DNA of 64,000 nt from CBDFGK01 sp965247075 (GCA_965247075.1 CBDFGK010000003.1:2232001-2296000), one strand, 5' to 3'. Positions 1-8,044 are shown, numbered from the stretch's first letter. Numbers and translations are program-made. Notes: a model not told the origin generated them from the sequence alone.

Positions 1-1
1 T

Positions 2-133
2 CAGCGTATAAAAAATGAGGTGCTGATTAGTGTTACTCGCTGGGAAACGGTGGCAAGCTCTGCCAATATTAGCCGAAGCGAACAGCAGAATATGGCTAGT
101 GCATTCAATGTCAAACCCAGCATCGCGAAATAA
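2..133 (+). CDS. C-terminal end of a HipA-like toxin kinase (partial)
   Basis: An open frame enters from the left window edge and ends with TAA after 43 codons. It contains NEVLISVTRWETVASSANIS, followed by SRSEQQNMASAF. The pattern of a conserved Trp, then A..gIS(R)sE...M..aF, is typical of the last residues of HipA-family serine/threonine kinases, the toxins of HipBA type II toxin-antitoxin modules. The kinase core lies outside the window, so activity cannot be judged. It sits about 90 bp before a tRNA-Leu-like 3' end, which suits cargo at the edge of an integrated island. The assignment rests on a short C-terminal pattern only. Confidence 0.5.
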   Translation, partial: QRIKNEVLISVTRWETVASSANISRSEQQNMASAFNVKPSIAK

Positions 134-223
134 GCCTCGTTAACAAAACAAAGTCATGGAACGCGAGTCGAACGCAGAAGTTATCGTCACTTATATCCTG
201 TTGTTTATTTATTGAGATGGCCA

Positions 224-252
224 GGGAAGTTCAAGTCCTCTCCCGGGCACCA
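224..252 (+). other. tRNA-Leu 3'-end fragment, probable attachment site
   Basis: The sequence GTTCAAGTCCTCTCCCGGGC followed by ACCA reads as the T-loop, 3' T-stem, 3' acceptor strand, discriminator base and CCA of a tRNA. It resembles the tRNA-Leu(UAA) type (acceptor GCCCGGG...). No acceptor 5' strand, D-arm or anticodon arm precedes it, and the bases 5' of the T-loop (GGAAG) do not pair properly with CCTCT. So only the 3' part is tRNA-derived. Duplicated tRNA 3' ends are the usual scar of tyrosine-recombinase islands. The HipA-like end just to the left would lie inside the island. Confidence 0.55.
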
Positions 253-500
253 TTACAAGCAATTGTTTTACAAGGACAAATACGTTTAAATCAGTAGAGT
301 TATAGCCGGTATCTGTAGCCCTGAAATCCAGTTTATCCCAAACAGAAGGTGTATGGGATCAGGTTGTCACACAGGGCTTTAGCTGCGAGATTCGCCCTGG
401 CTGTGAGCTGGGCGCTGTTGTGTTCAGCTCTTCGATTCTTGACGATCCACTGCCGCAGAGCGACCCCGAGTCCTCAGAGCACTTGCCGATTACAGTCTAG
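253..500 (+). other. Intergenic stretch with IS end and possible gene remnant
   Basis: After the tRNA-like scar there is AT-rich sequence, then the IS3-type end at 315-376. From about 378 a frame stays open to a TAG at 498-500 and encodes FSCEIRPGCELGAVVFSSSI and further acidic residues. It has no start codon and overlaps the end of the thioesterase gene. It may be a gene remnant cut by the insertion, but I do not recognise it. I see no RNA gene or clear promoter here. Confidence 0.3.
315..376. repeat. Remnant end of an IS3-family element
   Basis: About 62 bp (TAGCCCTGAAAT...ATCCCAAACAG...GTATGGG...CAGGTTG-CACACAGGG) closely match the right end of the complete IS3 element at 38645-38706. Both carry the terminal GTGTCAACCT-type inverted repeat, with one difference here. 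No transposase is attached, so this is a solo IS end left by deletion or from a related element. It lies 60 bp from the tRNA-Leu scar. Confidence 0.6.
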
Positions 501-976
501 CGCCTGATCCCCAGCTTCCTACCAACGCGGTCAGCCACATCATGTTGCTGGCCCAGTTCCAATTCCTGTTGAAAACGCGCCATTTGTTGTTCACTGAATG
601 ACGTAGAGCGGCGCGTACTCATGTCGATATACATACCCAGGTTTTCGTTAGTGGCGGCTAGGTAGCCCTGTTCGGCATGGTACAAGCAGTGAAAGAAATG
701 CAGGCGCTTGTGATCGAAGTCAAGCAGTTGGGAGGTGAAGCGCAACGGGTCGCCCTCCATGACCTCGCCAATAAAGTCTATATTGGAGGCCAGGCTGAAG
801 GTAGATTTTCCTGCCGCCTGCTTGTGTTCCACGCCGATACCCAGGTAGTCGAAGTAATTGTCGGTGGCGATGTAGTCAAAAGCGACCAGGTAATAACCCA
901 TATTCATGTGGCCGTTGTAGTCAATCCAGTCAGGCTTAACCGTGGCAGTGACCGTGAATAACTCCTTCTGCATCAT
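497..976 (-). CDS. Thioesterase family protein (hot-dog fold)
   Basis: A protein of about 159 residues (MMQKELFTVTATVKPDWIDY...). It has the 4HBT/YbgC-like opening 'DWIDYNGHMNMGYYLVAFDYIATD', where D-NGHMN-YY is the catalytic region, and then the hot-dog strands 'IDFIGEVMEGDPLRFTSQLLDFDHKRLHFFHCLYH'. Family members hydrolyse acyl-CoA thioesters in the cytoplasm; related proteins act on betainyl-CoA or other short acyl-CoAs, but the substrate cannot be read here. A longer upstream start is open to 1024. I prefer the ATG at 976 because AGAGAAG precedes it and the family begins near there. No operon partner is on the same strand. Confidence 0.75.
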   Translation of the reverse strand: MMQKELFTVTATVKPDWIDYNGHMNMGYYLVAFDYIATDNYFDYLGIGVEHKQAAGKSTFSLASNIDFIGEVMEGDPLRFTSQLLDFDHKRLHFFHCLYHAEQGYLAATNENLGMYIDMSTRRSTSFSEQQMARFQQELELGQQHDVADRVGRKLGIRR

Positions 977-1095
977 AAAGTCTTCTCTAAAAGTGTGAAC
1001 CAGTCTACACATCGGCTCGATCAAGTGTGATTGTGTCTACTTCTTGGCATGTGCGCGCTGACTGCTCCAGCACTAAGTCGGTAGGCTCGGAGCCT

Positions 1096-1281
1096 ATGGA
1101 AAATATAGCATATAAGGTTTTATTGGTGGGCATTCTGATTGGAGCGCTCATCAATATCCGTCGGCAAAACCAGTCGATCTCCAGGTTACCGGAGACTAAA
1201 TTGGAGCAGTTGCAGGTGTCCTTCCTTGATCCGCTCACTGGGCTGCCCAACCGCTGCCGGCACAAGAACTTACCGCGCTGA
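1096..1281 (+). pseudogene. Truncated GGDEF-type membrane protein
   Basis: A 61-residue frame begins with a hydrophobic segment (YKVLLVGILIGALI), continues with a polar linker, and then has FLDPLTGLPNR, the signature that opens diguanylate cyclase (GGDEF) domains. It stops six residues later, long before the GGDEF catalytic loop. It therefore looks like the 5' remnant of a membrane-anchored diguanylate cyclase. Chance similarity cannot be excluded because only about 11 residues match the signature. Downstream, an A-rich/T-rich imperfect hairpin at about 1291-1321 could be a weak terminator. Confidence 0.35.
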
Positions 1282-1358
1282 TGCGCCCTGGCAAAAAAAG
1301 CTAGCGTGGCGGGGCTCTTTTTTCGGTAAGATAGTTGCCGAAAATTCTGAGGAATCCC

Positions 1359-2564
1359 ATGTCGACTGACGCTTCATCTCGCCCGCTGGATGGTATCCGG
1401 GTTATTGAATTGGGCCAATTGTTGGCCGGTCCTTTTACGGGCTCCATTCTTGCCTACTTCGGTGCAGAAGTCATCAAGGTAGAACCGCCCGGTGCAGGCG
1501 ACCCCATACGCGGCTGGCGTATTCTCGAAAACGGCACCTCCCACTGGTATCGAAGTCTCGGTCGTAACAAGAAAAGCGTGACTCTGGATCTCAAGACAGA
1601 GAGAGGTCGCGAGTTGGTAAAGGAGTTACTCAAGGGAGCCGATGTGGTGGTGGAGAACTTTCGCCCCGGCGTGATCGAGAAATGGGGGCTGGCGCCCGAT
1701 GATCTTAAACCCTTTAATCCGGGCCTGATTTACGCGCGTATTTCAGGCTACGGTCAAACCGGCCCATATTCTGCCAAGCCAGGTTATGCCTCGGTGACCG
1801 AAGGCGTGAGCGGGTTTCGTTATGTAAACGGTTTTCAGGGTGAGCCGCCGGTGCGCCCCAATCTTAGTATCGGCGATACTATCTCCGGTATCCACGCCGC
1901 GCTGGGTGTGTGCCTGTCACTGCTGCAGCGCGCCAAGGCACCCGACCAGGGGCAGGTGGTAGACGTGGCCCTGTATGAGTCCATGTTTAACCTGATGGAG
2001 GGCGTGGTGCCCGAGTTTTCCGGCGCCGGTGCGATTCGTGAAGCCTCCGGTACCACTATCACGGGTATCGTACCCACCAATACCTATACCTGTAGTGATG
2101 GCAAGTTTGTGGTGATTGGCGGTAACGGCAACGCTATCTTCAAGCGTCTGATGATTGCCGCCGGCCACCCGGAAATGGCTGAAGATCCGCACATGGCAGA
2201 CAATCCGGGGCGGGTGGAGCATGAGGACCAGATCGACAAGGCGCTGGCGGACTGGTGTGCAACTATTCCCGCCCAGCAGGTAGTGGATGTGCTGGAGGCC
2301 GAGCGTGTGCCGGTGGGACTTATCTATAACGTTGAAGACCAGATCAACGATCCGCATTTCAATGCGCGGGGCATGTTCGAAGAGGTAGCGGTCAACGGCA
2401 AGCCTTTAAAAATTCCCGCTATCATGCCGAAACTGTCAGGCACTCCCGGCCGCACCGACTGGCCCGGCGGGGAAGTCGGCAGCCACAATGACGAAGTTCT
2501 GCAGGACATACTCAAGCTGGATGATGCCGCCATTGCCGCACTGAAGGAAGCGGGGGTGGTGTAG
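1359..2564 (+). CDS. CaiB/BaiF-family acyl-CoA transferase
   Basis: 401 residues with the class III CoA-transferase pattern. The N-terminal region is LDGIRVIELGQLLAGPFTG, followed by LAYFGAEVIKVEPPGAGDP and RNKKSVTLDLKTERGRE. The D in VVVENFRPGVIEKWG-type surroundings and the small C-terminal domain follow. Such enzymes move CoA between carboxylic acids, for example succinyl-CoA to another acid, in the cytoplasm. The acid used here is unknown. GAGG lies about 7 bases before the ATG chosen; an upstream in-frame ATG would add only eight unlikely residues. The next gene starts 2 bases after the stop, so the two are probably cotranscribed. Confidence 0.85.
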   Translation: MSTDASSRPLDGIRVIELGQLLAGPFTGSILAYFGAEVIKVEPPGAGDPIRGWRILENGTSHWYRSLGRNKKSVTLDLKTERGRELVKELLKGADVVVENFRPGVIEKWGLAPDDLKPFNPGLIYARISGYGQTGPYSAKPGYASVTEGVSGFRYVNGFQGEPPVRPNLSIGDTISGIHAALGVCLSLLQRAKAPDQGQVVDVALYESMFNLMEGVVPEFSGAGAIREASGTTITGIVPTNTYTCSDGKFVVIGGNGNAIFKRLMIAAGHPEMAEDPHMADNPGRVEHEDQIDKALADWCATIPAQQVVDVLEAERVPVGLIYNVEDQINDPHFNARGMFEEVAVNGKPLKIPAIMPKLSGTPGRTDWPGGEVGSHNDEVLQDILKLDDAAIAALKEAGVV

Positions 2565-2566
2565 GG

Positions 2567-3175
2567 ATGGCCACCCTCTACTATTACCACGACCCCATGT
2601 GCAGTTGGTGTTGGGGTTACCGGCCGGTCGCCGATCAGTTGTTTGCCTGCCTGGCCGCCGACGTAACGCGCGTTAATGTGCTGGGTGGATTGGCGCCCGA
2701 TAGCGACGAGCCCATGCCAGAGCATCAGCGTCGAGCGATTGCCGGTTACTGGAAAAATATTGAAGAGTTACTTGGCACCGAATTTAATTACCGGTTCTGG
2801 AGCGAATGTGAGCCCCGGCGCTCTACTTACCCGGCCTGCCGGGCGGTAATCGCCGCCGCCCTGCAGAAGCGGGAGGAGGCGATGACCGATGCCATTCAGC
2901 GCGCCTATTACCTGCGGGCGATGAATCCTTCCAATCTCTCTACGCTGGAGACCCTGGCGGCAGAGCTGGAGCTGGATACCGATCAGTTTGCCAGAGATAT
3001 ACAATCATCCCGGGTCGAGACTGAATTGCGGCGCCAAATTCAGTTCTCGCGACAGTCGCCTATTCGGGGTTTTCCCTCGCTGGCCTTGGAACATGACAGC
3101 GGGCTGATAGCTGTGCAACAGGATTATCACAGCGCCCAGGTGAGCCTGGATCACTTGCAGGAATTATTGTCCTGA
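2567..3175 (+). CDS. DsbA-family thioredoxin-fold protein
   Basis: 202 residues with MATLYYYHDPMCSWCWGYRP at the start. The CSWC redox motif lies at residues 12-15, followed by a helical insertion and the cis-Pro region FPSLAL, as in the DsbA/FrnE-like group. There is no signal peptide, so it is probably a cytoplasmic thiol-disulfide oxidoreductase or isomerase rather than periplasmic DsbA. It directly follows the CaiB gene with 2 bases between. Its 3' end overlaps the decayed amidohydrolase fragment on the other strand. Confidence 0.8.
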   Translation: MATLYYYHDPMCSWCWGYRPVADQLFACLAADVTRVNVLGGLAPDSDEPMPEHQRRAIAGYWKNIEELLGTEFNYRFWSECEPRRSTYPACRAVIAAALQKREEAMTDAIQRAYYLRAMNPSNLSTLETLAAELELDTDQFARDIQSSRVETELRRQIQFSRQSPIRGFPSLALEHDSGLIAVQQDYHSAQVSLDHLQELLS

Positions 3176-3408
3176 GCCCAGGTGCCGCCCTGCAGCCAGT
3201 CGCTCGCCTGCATGCCGGCGGCAAATTCAGCAATACGTCGGGAAAACTCCGTTGGGGTTGCTGCATCGCGCAGTTGCACGGAGGACAATTCAAAGCCACT
3301 GGACATCATATGCACATGGCTGTCGATAAAGCCGGGCAGAACCAGTCCGGGCGGTGATTCAATCAGTTCAGTGTGTGGGCCAATCAGGGCAGTGGCGGGC
3401 GCACATCG
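3151..3408 (-). pseudogene. Amidohydrolase (YtcJ-like) internal fragment
   Basis: The minus strand encodes ...PPGLVLPGFIDSHVHMMSSGFELSSVQLRDA... and ends with WLQGGTWAQDNNSCK and a stop. 'LPGFIDSHVHM' is the metal-binding HxH signature of metal-dependent amidohydrolases of the YtcJ/AepA type, and the downstream words also fit that family. Family proteins run to about 550 residues; only about 85 remain, with no start codon. The upstream edge is fused in frame to the stop of the acyl-CoA dehydrogenase remnant. This is a dead fragment left by deletion. Confidence 0.7.
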
Positions 3409-4044
3409 CTAGGCTTTTCCGAGCATAGTGCGAGCCACCGGATCGCGCATGATTTCAGAAGTGCTACCGTAGATGCGCTGGATGCGCGCATCGGTGTAAA
3501 AATGGGAGATCGGATATGCCACGGTATAGCCGTAGCCACCAAATAACTGCAGGCTGTCATCAACGACCTTGCACTGCATTTCAGTGGTGGCCAATTTGAG
3601 TATGGCGGCTTCTTCAGAAGTCATCTCACCAGCGCTATACATGTCAGCACATTTTTCGTAGTAGGCGCGGTTGATGGCGATTTCGGTTTTCACATCGACC
3701 AACTTGAAACGGGTGTTCTGGAAGCTGCCGATGGTGCTGTCAAAGGCTTTGTGTTCTTTCACATACTCCACGGTGATATCCAGCGCGCCCTTGGCGGCCC
3801 TCGCGGGGGTCGGTAATCGCCGCCACGATAACCACGTCGGCGTGACGTGGGGAGTGGTGCCGGCGCCGCCGAATTCCTCGGGCATGTCGGGGCATAACAA
3901 GCCCGCCGCACTCAGTGTATTTCACAAGTCGCGAGGGACAATGTGGTCTGCTTCCCACTGCTCGTAGTGTGAGGCGATCTCGGTTTGGAACGCGCGACGT
4001 GCCATGTCGCGGATATCGCCGCTGGAAACAATGACTGCCCACAT
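3409..4044 (-). pseudogene. Acyl-CoA dehydrogenase, decayed
   Basis: The start resembles family N-termini (DIRDMARRAFQTEIASHYEQ...VPRDL). A TGA then replaces the expected Trp at 3922-3924. After GLLCPDMPEEFGGAG a large middle part is missing: another frame still shows VVIVAAITDPREG from the FAD/substrate region. The C-terminus is well preserved (FGGYGYTVAYPISHFYTDAR, IYGSTSEIMRDPVARTMLGKA). An intact gene would have about 380 codons; fewer than 215 are left, with a nonsense codon, a frameshift and deletions. It would have oxidised acyl-CoA in beta-oxidation. Its 5' end faces the aldehyde dehydrogenase gene. Confidence 0.85.
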
Positions 4045-4110
4045 CAACTCTGGTATGTTGGCGGACCTGATTATTTTATTACAACAACCCCGCATTCGGA
4101 GGTAACGACC

Positions 4111-5541
4111 ATGCGCGAATATACGCAATTTTACATCAACGGTGAGTGGGTGGACCCCAGCGCACCCAACAGTTTTGACGTCATTAACCCGGCCAATGAA
4201 GAAGTCTGTGCCCATATAACTCTGGGCAATGCGGCCGACGTGGATAAAGCCGTGGCAGCGGCCAAGGCGGCCTTTGTGAGCTACGGTTGGAGCAGCCGCG
4301 ACGAGCGCATCGCCATCATGGAAGCGGTTATCGCCGCTTACCAGAATAATATGGACGACATTGCCGAGGCGATTTCCCTGGAAATGGGCGCACCTGCCAA
4401 ACTGGCTAAATATGCACAGGCCGGCAGTGGCCTGGGGCACCTGATGACAGCACTGGATGTGCTCAAGAGCTTCAAATTTGAGGAAGATATGGGCCCGCAC
4501 CGGGTGGTCAAGGAGCCGATCGGTGCGTGCGGCATGATCACCCCCTGGAACTGGCCGATGAACCAGATCACCTGCAAGGTAGCGCCGGCGCTGGCGGTGG
4601 GCTGCACCATGGTGTTAAAGCCCAGCGAAGTGGCGCCCCTGTCTGCTTACGTCTTCACTAAGGTTATGCATGAAGCCGGTGTACCCGCTGGTGTGTACAA
4701 CATGCTTAACGGCGACGGCCCCGGTGTGGGTACTGCACTGTCTGTGCACCCGGATGTCGACATGATGTCATTCACCGGCTCTACCCGTGCCGGCACCCTG
4801 GTCGCCCAGAATGCCGCGCCGACCGTGAAGCGTGTCACCCAGGAACTGGGCGGCAAATCGCCCAATATAGTGCTGGAAGATGCCGATCTGGAAGCGGCGG
4901 TGACCGGTGGGGTAATGCAGATGTACAACAATACCGGCCAGTCCTGTAATGCGCCCAGTCGTATGCTGGTGCCGCGGGCCATGCTGGCTGAGGCCGAAGC
5001 CATTGCTGCCAAGGTGTCCGAATCGGTGGTAGTGGGTGATCCGGCTACTGAAGGTACGACCATGGGTCCGGTCGTTTCCGAAGTGCAGTTCAACAAGATT
5101 CAGGCCTTGATCGAAAAGGGCATCGAAGAGGGTGCCAAGGTGGTTTGTGGTGGCGCTGGCCGTCCAGAGGGTTTGGACAAGGGCTACTACATCAAGCCGA
5201 CGGTTTTCTCTGAAGCTAACAACGACATGACCATCGCCCGGGAAGAAATTTTTGGTCCGGTGTTGGCCATGATCCCCTACGATACCGAGGAAGAAGCCAT
5301 CACCATCGCCAATGATACTGAGTACGGCCTGGCGGGTTATATTCAAAGTGGCGATCTGGAGCACGCTCGCGCGGTAGCTACCAGGATTCGTGCCGGCAAT
5401 GTGCAAATCAACGGTGCCAATCCCGGCATGGATGTGCCTTTCGGTGGTTTCAAAATGTCCGGTAATGGTAGAGAGTGGGGCGAACACGGTTTCACCGACT
5501 ACCTGGAGATCAAGGCCATAGGCGGGTACTCAGCGGCCTAA
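4111..5541 (+). CDS. NAD(P)-dependent aldehyde dehydrogenase
   Basis: 476 residues of the ALDH superfamily. The Rossmann region contains ITPWNWPMNQITCKVAPALA and TMVLKPSEVAPLSA. The general-base Glu is in QELGGKSPNIVLEDAD, the nucleophilic Cys in YNNTGQSCNAPSRM, and EEIFGPVL lies near the C-terminus. The enzyme oxidises an aldehyde to the acid; the substrate is not predictable. The ATG at 4111 has a strong GGAGG 6-7 bases upstream, whereas the longer open frame to 3985 lacks one and runs through the pseudogene region. The stop is 3 bases before the glycerol kinase start, so the two form an operon. Confidence 0.88.
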   Translation: MREYTQFYINGEWVDPSAPNSFDVINPANEEVCAHITLGNAADVDKAVAAAKAAFVSYGWSSRDERIAIMEAVIAAYQNNMDDIAEAISLEMGAPAKLAKYAQAGSGLGHLMTALDVLKSFKFEEDMGPHRVVKEPIGACGMITPWNWPMNQITCKVAPALAVGCTMVLKPSEVAPLSAYVFTKVMHEAGVPAGVYNMLNGDGPGVGTALSVHPDVDMMSFTGSTRAGTLVAQNAAPTVKRVTQELGGKSPNIVLEDADLEAAVTGGVMQMYNNTGQSCNAPSRMLVPRAMLAEAEAIAAKVSESVVVGDPATEGTTMGPVVSEVQFNKIQALIEKGIEEGAKVVCGGAGRPEGLDKGYYIKPTVFSEANNDMTIAREEIFGPVLAMIPYDTEEEAITIANDTEYGLAGYIQSGDLEHARAVATRIRAGNVQINGANPGMDVPFGGFKMSGNGREWGEHGFTDYLEIKAIGGYSAA

Positions 5542-5544
5542 ACC

Positions 5545-7035
5545 TTGGCTTCATTTGTACTGGCAATAGACCAGGGTACGACGGGTTCTACCGTCGCTCT
5601 GGTCGATCACCGTGGTCAACTGCGTGCCAGGGTGAATGTTGAACTCCCGCAGATTTACCCCAAACCCGGTTGGGTAGAGCACCGTCCCGATGATATCTGG
5701 GCCACGGTGCAAAAGTGCATTCGCACCGTTATGCGCAAAAAGCTCTGCAAGCCCACCGATATTGTTGCCATTGGTATTACCAACCAGCGCGAGACCACCG
5801 TGTTGTGGGATCGTGAGACCGGTGACGCGCTCAATAACGCGGTGGTCTGGCAGTGCCGACGCACCACTGATTTTTGCGAATCACTCAAAAAACAGGGGCT
5901 GGAAGCCAAAATCAAGCGCAAGACCGGCCTGGTGCTGGACCCATACTTCTCCGCTGGCAAGTACCGCTGGTTATTAAACAACACCGGCCGGGCCCGCGCA
6001 TTGGCCAGGCAGGGCAAAGTGCTGGGCGGTACGATTGATAGCTACCTGATCTGGAAGCTGACAGCCGGCGCCAGCCATGTTACCGATGTCTCCAATGCCT
6101 CGCGTACTTCTTTGATGAATTTGCGCACCGCCAAATGGGATACTGAACTACTGGATATTTTTGATGTACCAAAAAATATCTTGCCACAAATCGTGCCCAG
6201 CAGTGGCGTGATGGGATATACCAGTGGCATTGTCGGCTTGCCCGATGGCATACCCATTAGCGGCGTGGCCGGTGACCAGCAGGCTGCCTTGTTCGGCCAG
6301 GCCTGTTTTGCCGCCGGCGATGCCAAGTGCACTTTCGGCACGGGTTCTTTCATTCTCATGAATATCGGCGCCAGGCTGCTTACCTCGAAGGCCGGCTTGC
6401 TCACTACCGTGGCCTGGCAGCTGGCCGGTGAAAAGAAGCCCACATACGCGCTGGAGGGTGGGGCGTTTGTGTGTGGCGCTGCCGTGCAGTGGTTGCGCGA
6501 CGAATTGCAGATCATCAAGCGGGCACCGGATATCGAGGCCTTGGCCGGCAAGGTAGCCGACCATGGCGGGGTGGAATTTGTGCCGGCATTAACCGGTCTC
6601 GGCGCGCCCTACTGGGACCCGCAAGCCCGTGGCACCATCACCGGTTTAACGCGCGGTGCCAATCGCAGTCATATCGCCCGGGCAACACTCGATGCCATGG
6701 CTCTGCAAAACGTGGATATTCTCCATGCCATGGAGCAAGACCTCAACAAACGCATGAAGCTGTTGCGAGTCGACGGCGGCGCCGCTACCAATGATTTGTT
6801 AATGCAGATTCAAGCCGACGTACTGGGACGTAAACTTATCCGGCCGGTACTCACCGAAACCACCGTCGCCGGCGCCAGTTATCTGGCCGGACTTGGAGTG
6901 GGCCTGTGGGACAGCAAACAGGACATCCAGAAAATCTGGCAAGCCGAGCGAGAGTTCGCCGTTACAATGTCTGCGTCGGCGAGAAAGAAGCGCCTTGCCA
7001 GTTGGCATGGAGCGGTTAATCGCACGCTTGGTTAG
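5545..7035 (+). CDS. glpK: Glycerol kinase
   Basis: 496 residues, the usual GlpK length. The FGGY-kinase phosphate-binding start is FVLAIDQGTTGSTVALVDH. Further GlpK signatures are YPKPGWVEHRPDDIW, TDVSNASRTSLMNLRT, GDQQAALFGQACF, KCTFGTGSF, and TGLGAPYWDPQARGTITGLT near residue 350. It phosphorylates glycerol to sn-glycerol-3-phosphate with ATP. Translation appears to start at a TTG 3 bases after the aldehyde dehydrogenase stop, with no clear Shine-Dalgarno, which suggests translational coupling. No glpF or glpD is nearby. The aldehyde dehydrogenase partner may handle glyceraldehyde or another C3 aldehyde, but that is only a guess. Confidence 0.93.
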   Translation: MASFVLAIDQGTTGSTVALVDHRGQLRARVNVELPQIYPKPGWVEHRPDDIWATVQKCIRTVMRKKLCKPTDIVAIGITNQRETTVLWDRETGDALNNAVVWQCRRTTDFCESLKKQGLEAKIKRKTGLVLDPYFSAGKYRWLLNNTGRARALARQGKVLGGTIDSYLIWKLTAGASHVTDVSNASRTSLMNLRTAKWDTELLDIFDVPKNILPQIVPSSGVMGYTSGIVGLPDGIPISGVAGDQQAALFGQACFAAGDAKCTFGTGSFILMNIGARLLTSKAGLLTTVAWQLAGEKKPTYALEGGAFVCGAAVQWLRDELQIIKRAPDIEALAGKVADHGGVEFVPALTGLGAPYWDPQARGTITGLTRGANRSHIARATLDAMALQNVDILHAMEQDLNKRMKLLRVDGGAATNDLLMQIQADVLGRKLIRPVLTETTVAGASYLAGLGVGLWDSKQDIQKIWQAEREFAVTMSASARKKRLASWHGAVNRTLG

Positions 7036-7079
7036 GTGGTGCCACTGTTTCAGAATATTGCGTGACACCGCCGGGTTAG

Positions 7080-7388
7080 TTACACCAATACGGAAAACCT
7101 GAAGCGAGGCCTGCTTCCAAAACTCGAAGATCTCCAATAGGGAGTTTCTCTGGAGGGTCGGGAAAATCTGTCTATAAAGGCTCCCTTGCCGGAACTCGAA
7201 CCTGGCAATTGTCCTGCATAATTTTGAACGGGTGGTTCCAGGCCGGTGTCGCGGCCCCACCTGCCTCTTCCACCGGCGACAGCCTGCAGCTGCCGATCGG
7301 ACAGGACACGCACCGTCCCGACTGGGCCTGGCCTGGCTGGGATCGAATTGAATTGGCTTGCATTGCTGCTGTTTGATAGTAGTTTCAT
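7080..7388 (-). CDS. Double-glycine leader peptide, bacteriocin-like precursor
   Basis: 102 residues starting MKLLSNSSNASQFNS. At residues 29-40 is VLSDRQLQAVAGG, the classic double-glycine leader (LS...L..V.GG) cut by C39 peptidases. The core after GG is Arg-, Ser- and Pro-rich (RGRWGRDTGLEPPVQN... ending RPRFRFSVLV). It does not look like a normal membrane-active bacteriocin, and the 3' part may be frame-damaged or unrelated sequence joined to a real leader. AAGGAATGAC precedes the ATG, as in the other precursor at 8045-8389. Leader and upstream region are a near copy of that gene, so the two probably arose by duplication. It is the most downstream gene of the leftward cluster. Confidence 0.55.
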   Translation of the reverse strand: MKLLSNSSNASQFNSIPARPGPVGTVRVLSDRQLQAVAGGRGRWGRDTGLEPPVQNYAGQLPGSSSGKGAFIDRFSRPSRETPYWRSSSFGSRPRFRFSVLV

Positions 7389-7470
7389 AGCGTCATTCCT
7401 TGTACGCGTTAATGAGTACCGCTGTCGCGGTTTTCACACACCCTTGTGTGAAACTGGTATGCGGCCGCAG
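7386..7470. repeat. Copy 1 of precursor leader repeat
   Basis: About 85 bp upstream of the first precursor closely match 8387-8478 upstream of the second: CATTCCTTGTAC, TAATGAGT/TTATGAGT, a CG-rich piece, the TTTCACACA/TGTGTGAAA hairpin and a GCGGCCG tract. In the other copy this segment includes the last codons of the ABC exporter gene, so the duplication probably took the exporter end, leader and precursor start together. Confidence 0.75.
7432..7453. promoter_or_regulatory. Hairpin upstream of precursor 1
   Basis: A perfect inverted repeat with 9-bp arms TTTCACACA and TGTGTGAAA around CCCT. It lies about 44 bp upstream of the ATG of the peptide gene at 7388. The same 22 bp occur at 8433-8454, and a near match occurs at 40603-40623. 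It could be an operator or an RNA stem in the leader. It has no T-run on the leftward transcript, so it is not a classical terminator. Confidence 0.6.
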
Positions 7471-7526
7471 TAGTTTGAGCCGCCGGGGAAAAATGAGTTT
7501 CCTGCACACTTCACTTGACCCGTAAT

Positions 7527-7667
7527 TTACTTGTCTCTGACAATCAGCACCAGCACCACCACAGTCACCAACAACCCGATCTGCCAGAGGTAGGTGCCAC
7601 CCAGTGCAGCTACAAGACCAGCTTTTACTTTGTAATTCTGCGCGGGTTTATTGTTGGCCATTACCAT
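7527..7667 (-). CDS. Small single-span membrane protein
   Basis: 46 residues, MVMANNKPAQNYKVKAGLVA then an uninterrupted hydrophobic stretch ending ...VVVLVLIVRDK. It has a polar N-terminus with four Lys/Gln-rich residues, one membrane span and a short charged tail. It lies between the 90-residue membrane protein and precursor 1 in the export cluster. That place suggests an immunity protein or accessory peptide, but nothing in the sequence proves it. A second in-frame ATG at 7661 is equally possible as the start. Confidence 0.45.
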   Translation of the reverse strand: MVMANNKPAQNYKVKAGLVAALGGTYLWQIGLLVTVVVLVLIVRDK

Positions 7668-7690
7668 ACAGTCCTTCAAATAAAATAAGT

Positions 7691-7963
7691 CTAGCTAAAA
7701 CCCTCCAGAACACCAGAGAGACCTATTGCTATGCCTAACCACATTATGTAGATTCCCCGTGCCTCCTCCAAAAGCCTGTCGATTTCATCCCAGCTTCGGG
7801 CGATCAAGAGTTCCGGATTCAGGTACAGGAATATGGCGAAGACACTGCCGCCATAGTTCACTGTGGAAATCTCCGCATGGGGGGTCGAATCAAAGCTTAT
7901 GGCAATCAATAATGCCCCTATGCCAAAGGCAGCAGCAAACCATTTTGCGTGTATTACAGTCAT
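7691..7963 (-). CDS. Small membrane protein, candidate immunity protein
   Basis: 90 residues. Two hydrophobic segments (WFAAAFGIGALLIAISF and VFAIFLYLNPELLIA) and a third near the C-terminus (IYIMWLGIAIGLSGVLEGF) surround an acidic middle, SWDEIDRLLEEARG. GAGAGGAAAAG lies just before the ATG. It follows precursor 2 directly on the same strand, the usual place of a bacteriocin immunity gene. I do not recognise the family, so the immunity role is inferred only from context and topology. Confidence 0.6.
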   Translation of the reverse strand: MTVIHAKWFAAAFGIGALLIAISFDSTPHAEISTVNYGGSVFAIFLYLNPELLIARSWDEIDRLLEEARGIYIMWLGIAIGLSGVLEGFS

Positions 7964-8044
7964 TAGCTTTTCCTCTCGTAGACAAATTTGGTGGTGAACG
8001 GCGGCAACACTATTCTTAATCGTTGAGTGCAGCCGCCATATTGA

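Noticed and set aside
1291..1321. A-run/T-run hairpin before the CaiB gene as a strong terminator
   Set aside because: The stem is imperfect and low in G+C pairs; left as a weak possibility only.
7180..7230. tRNA-like T-arm (GGTTCGAGTTCC on the minus strand) inside precursor 1
   Set aside because: The loop-closing G-C pair and the stem do not form properly, and there is no acceptor or CCA. Probably chance.
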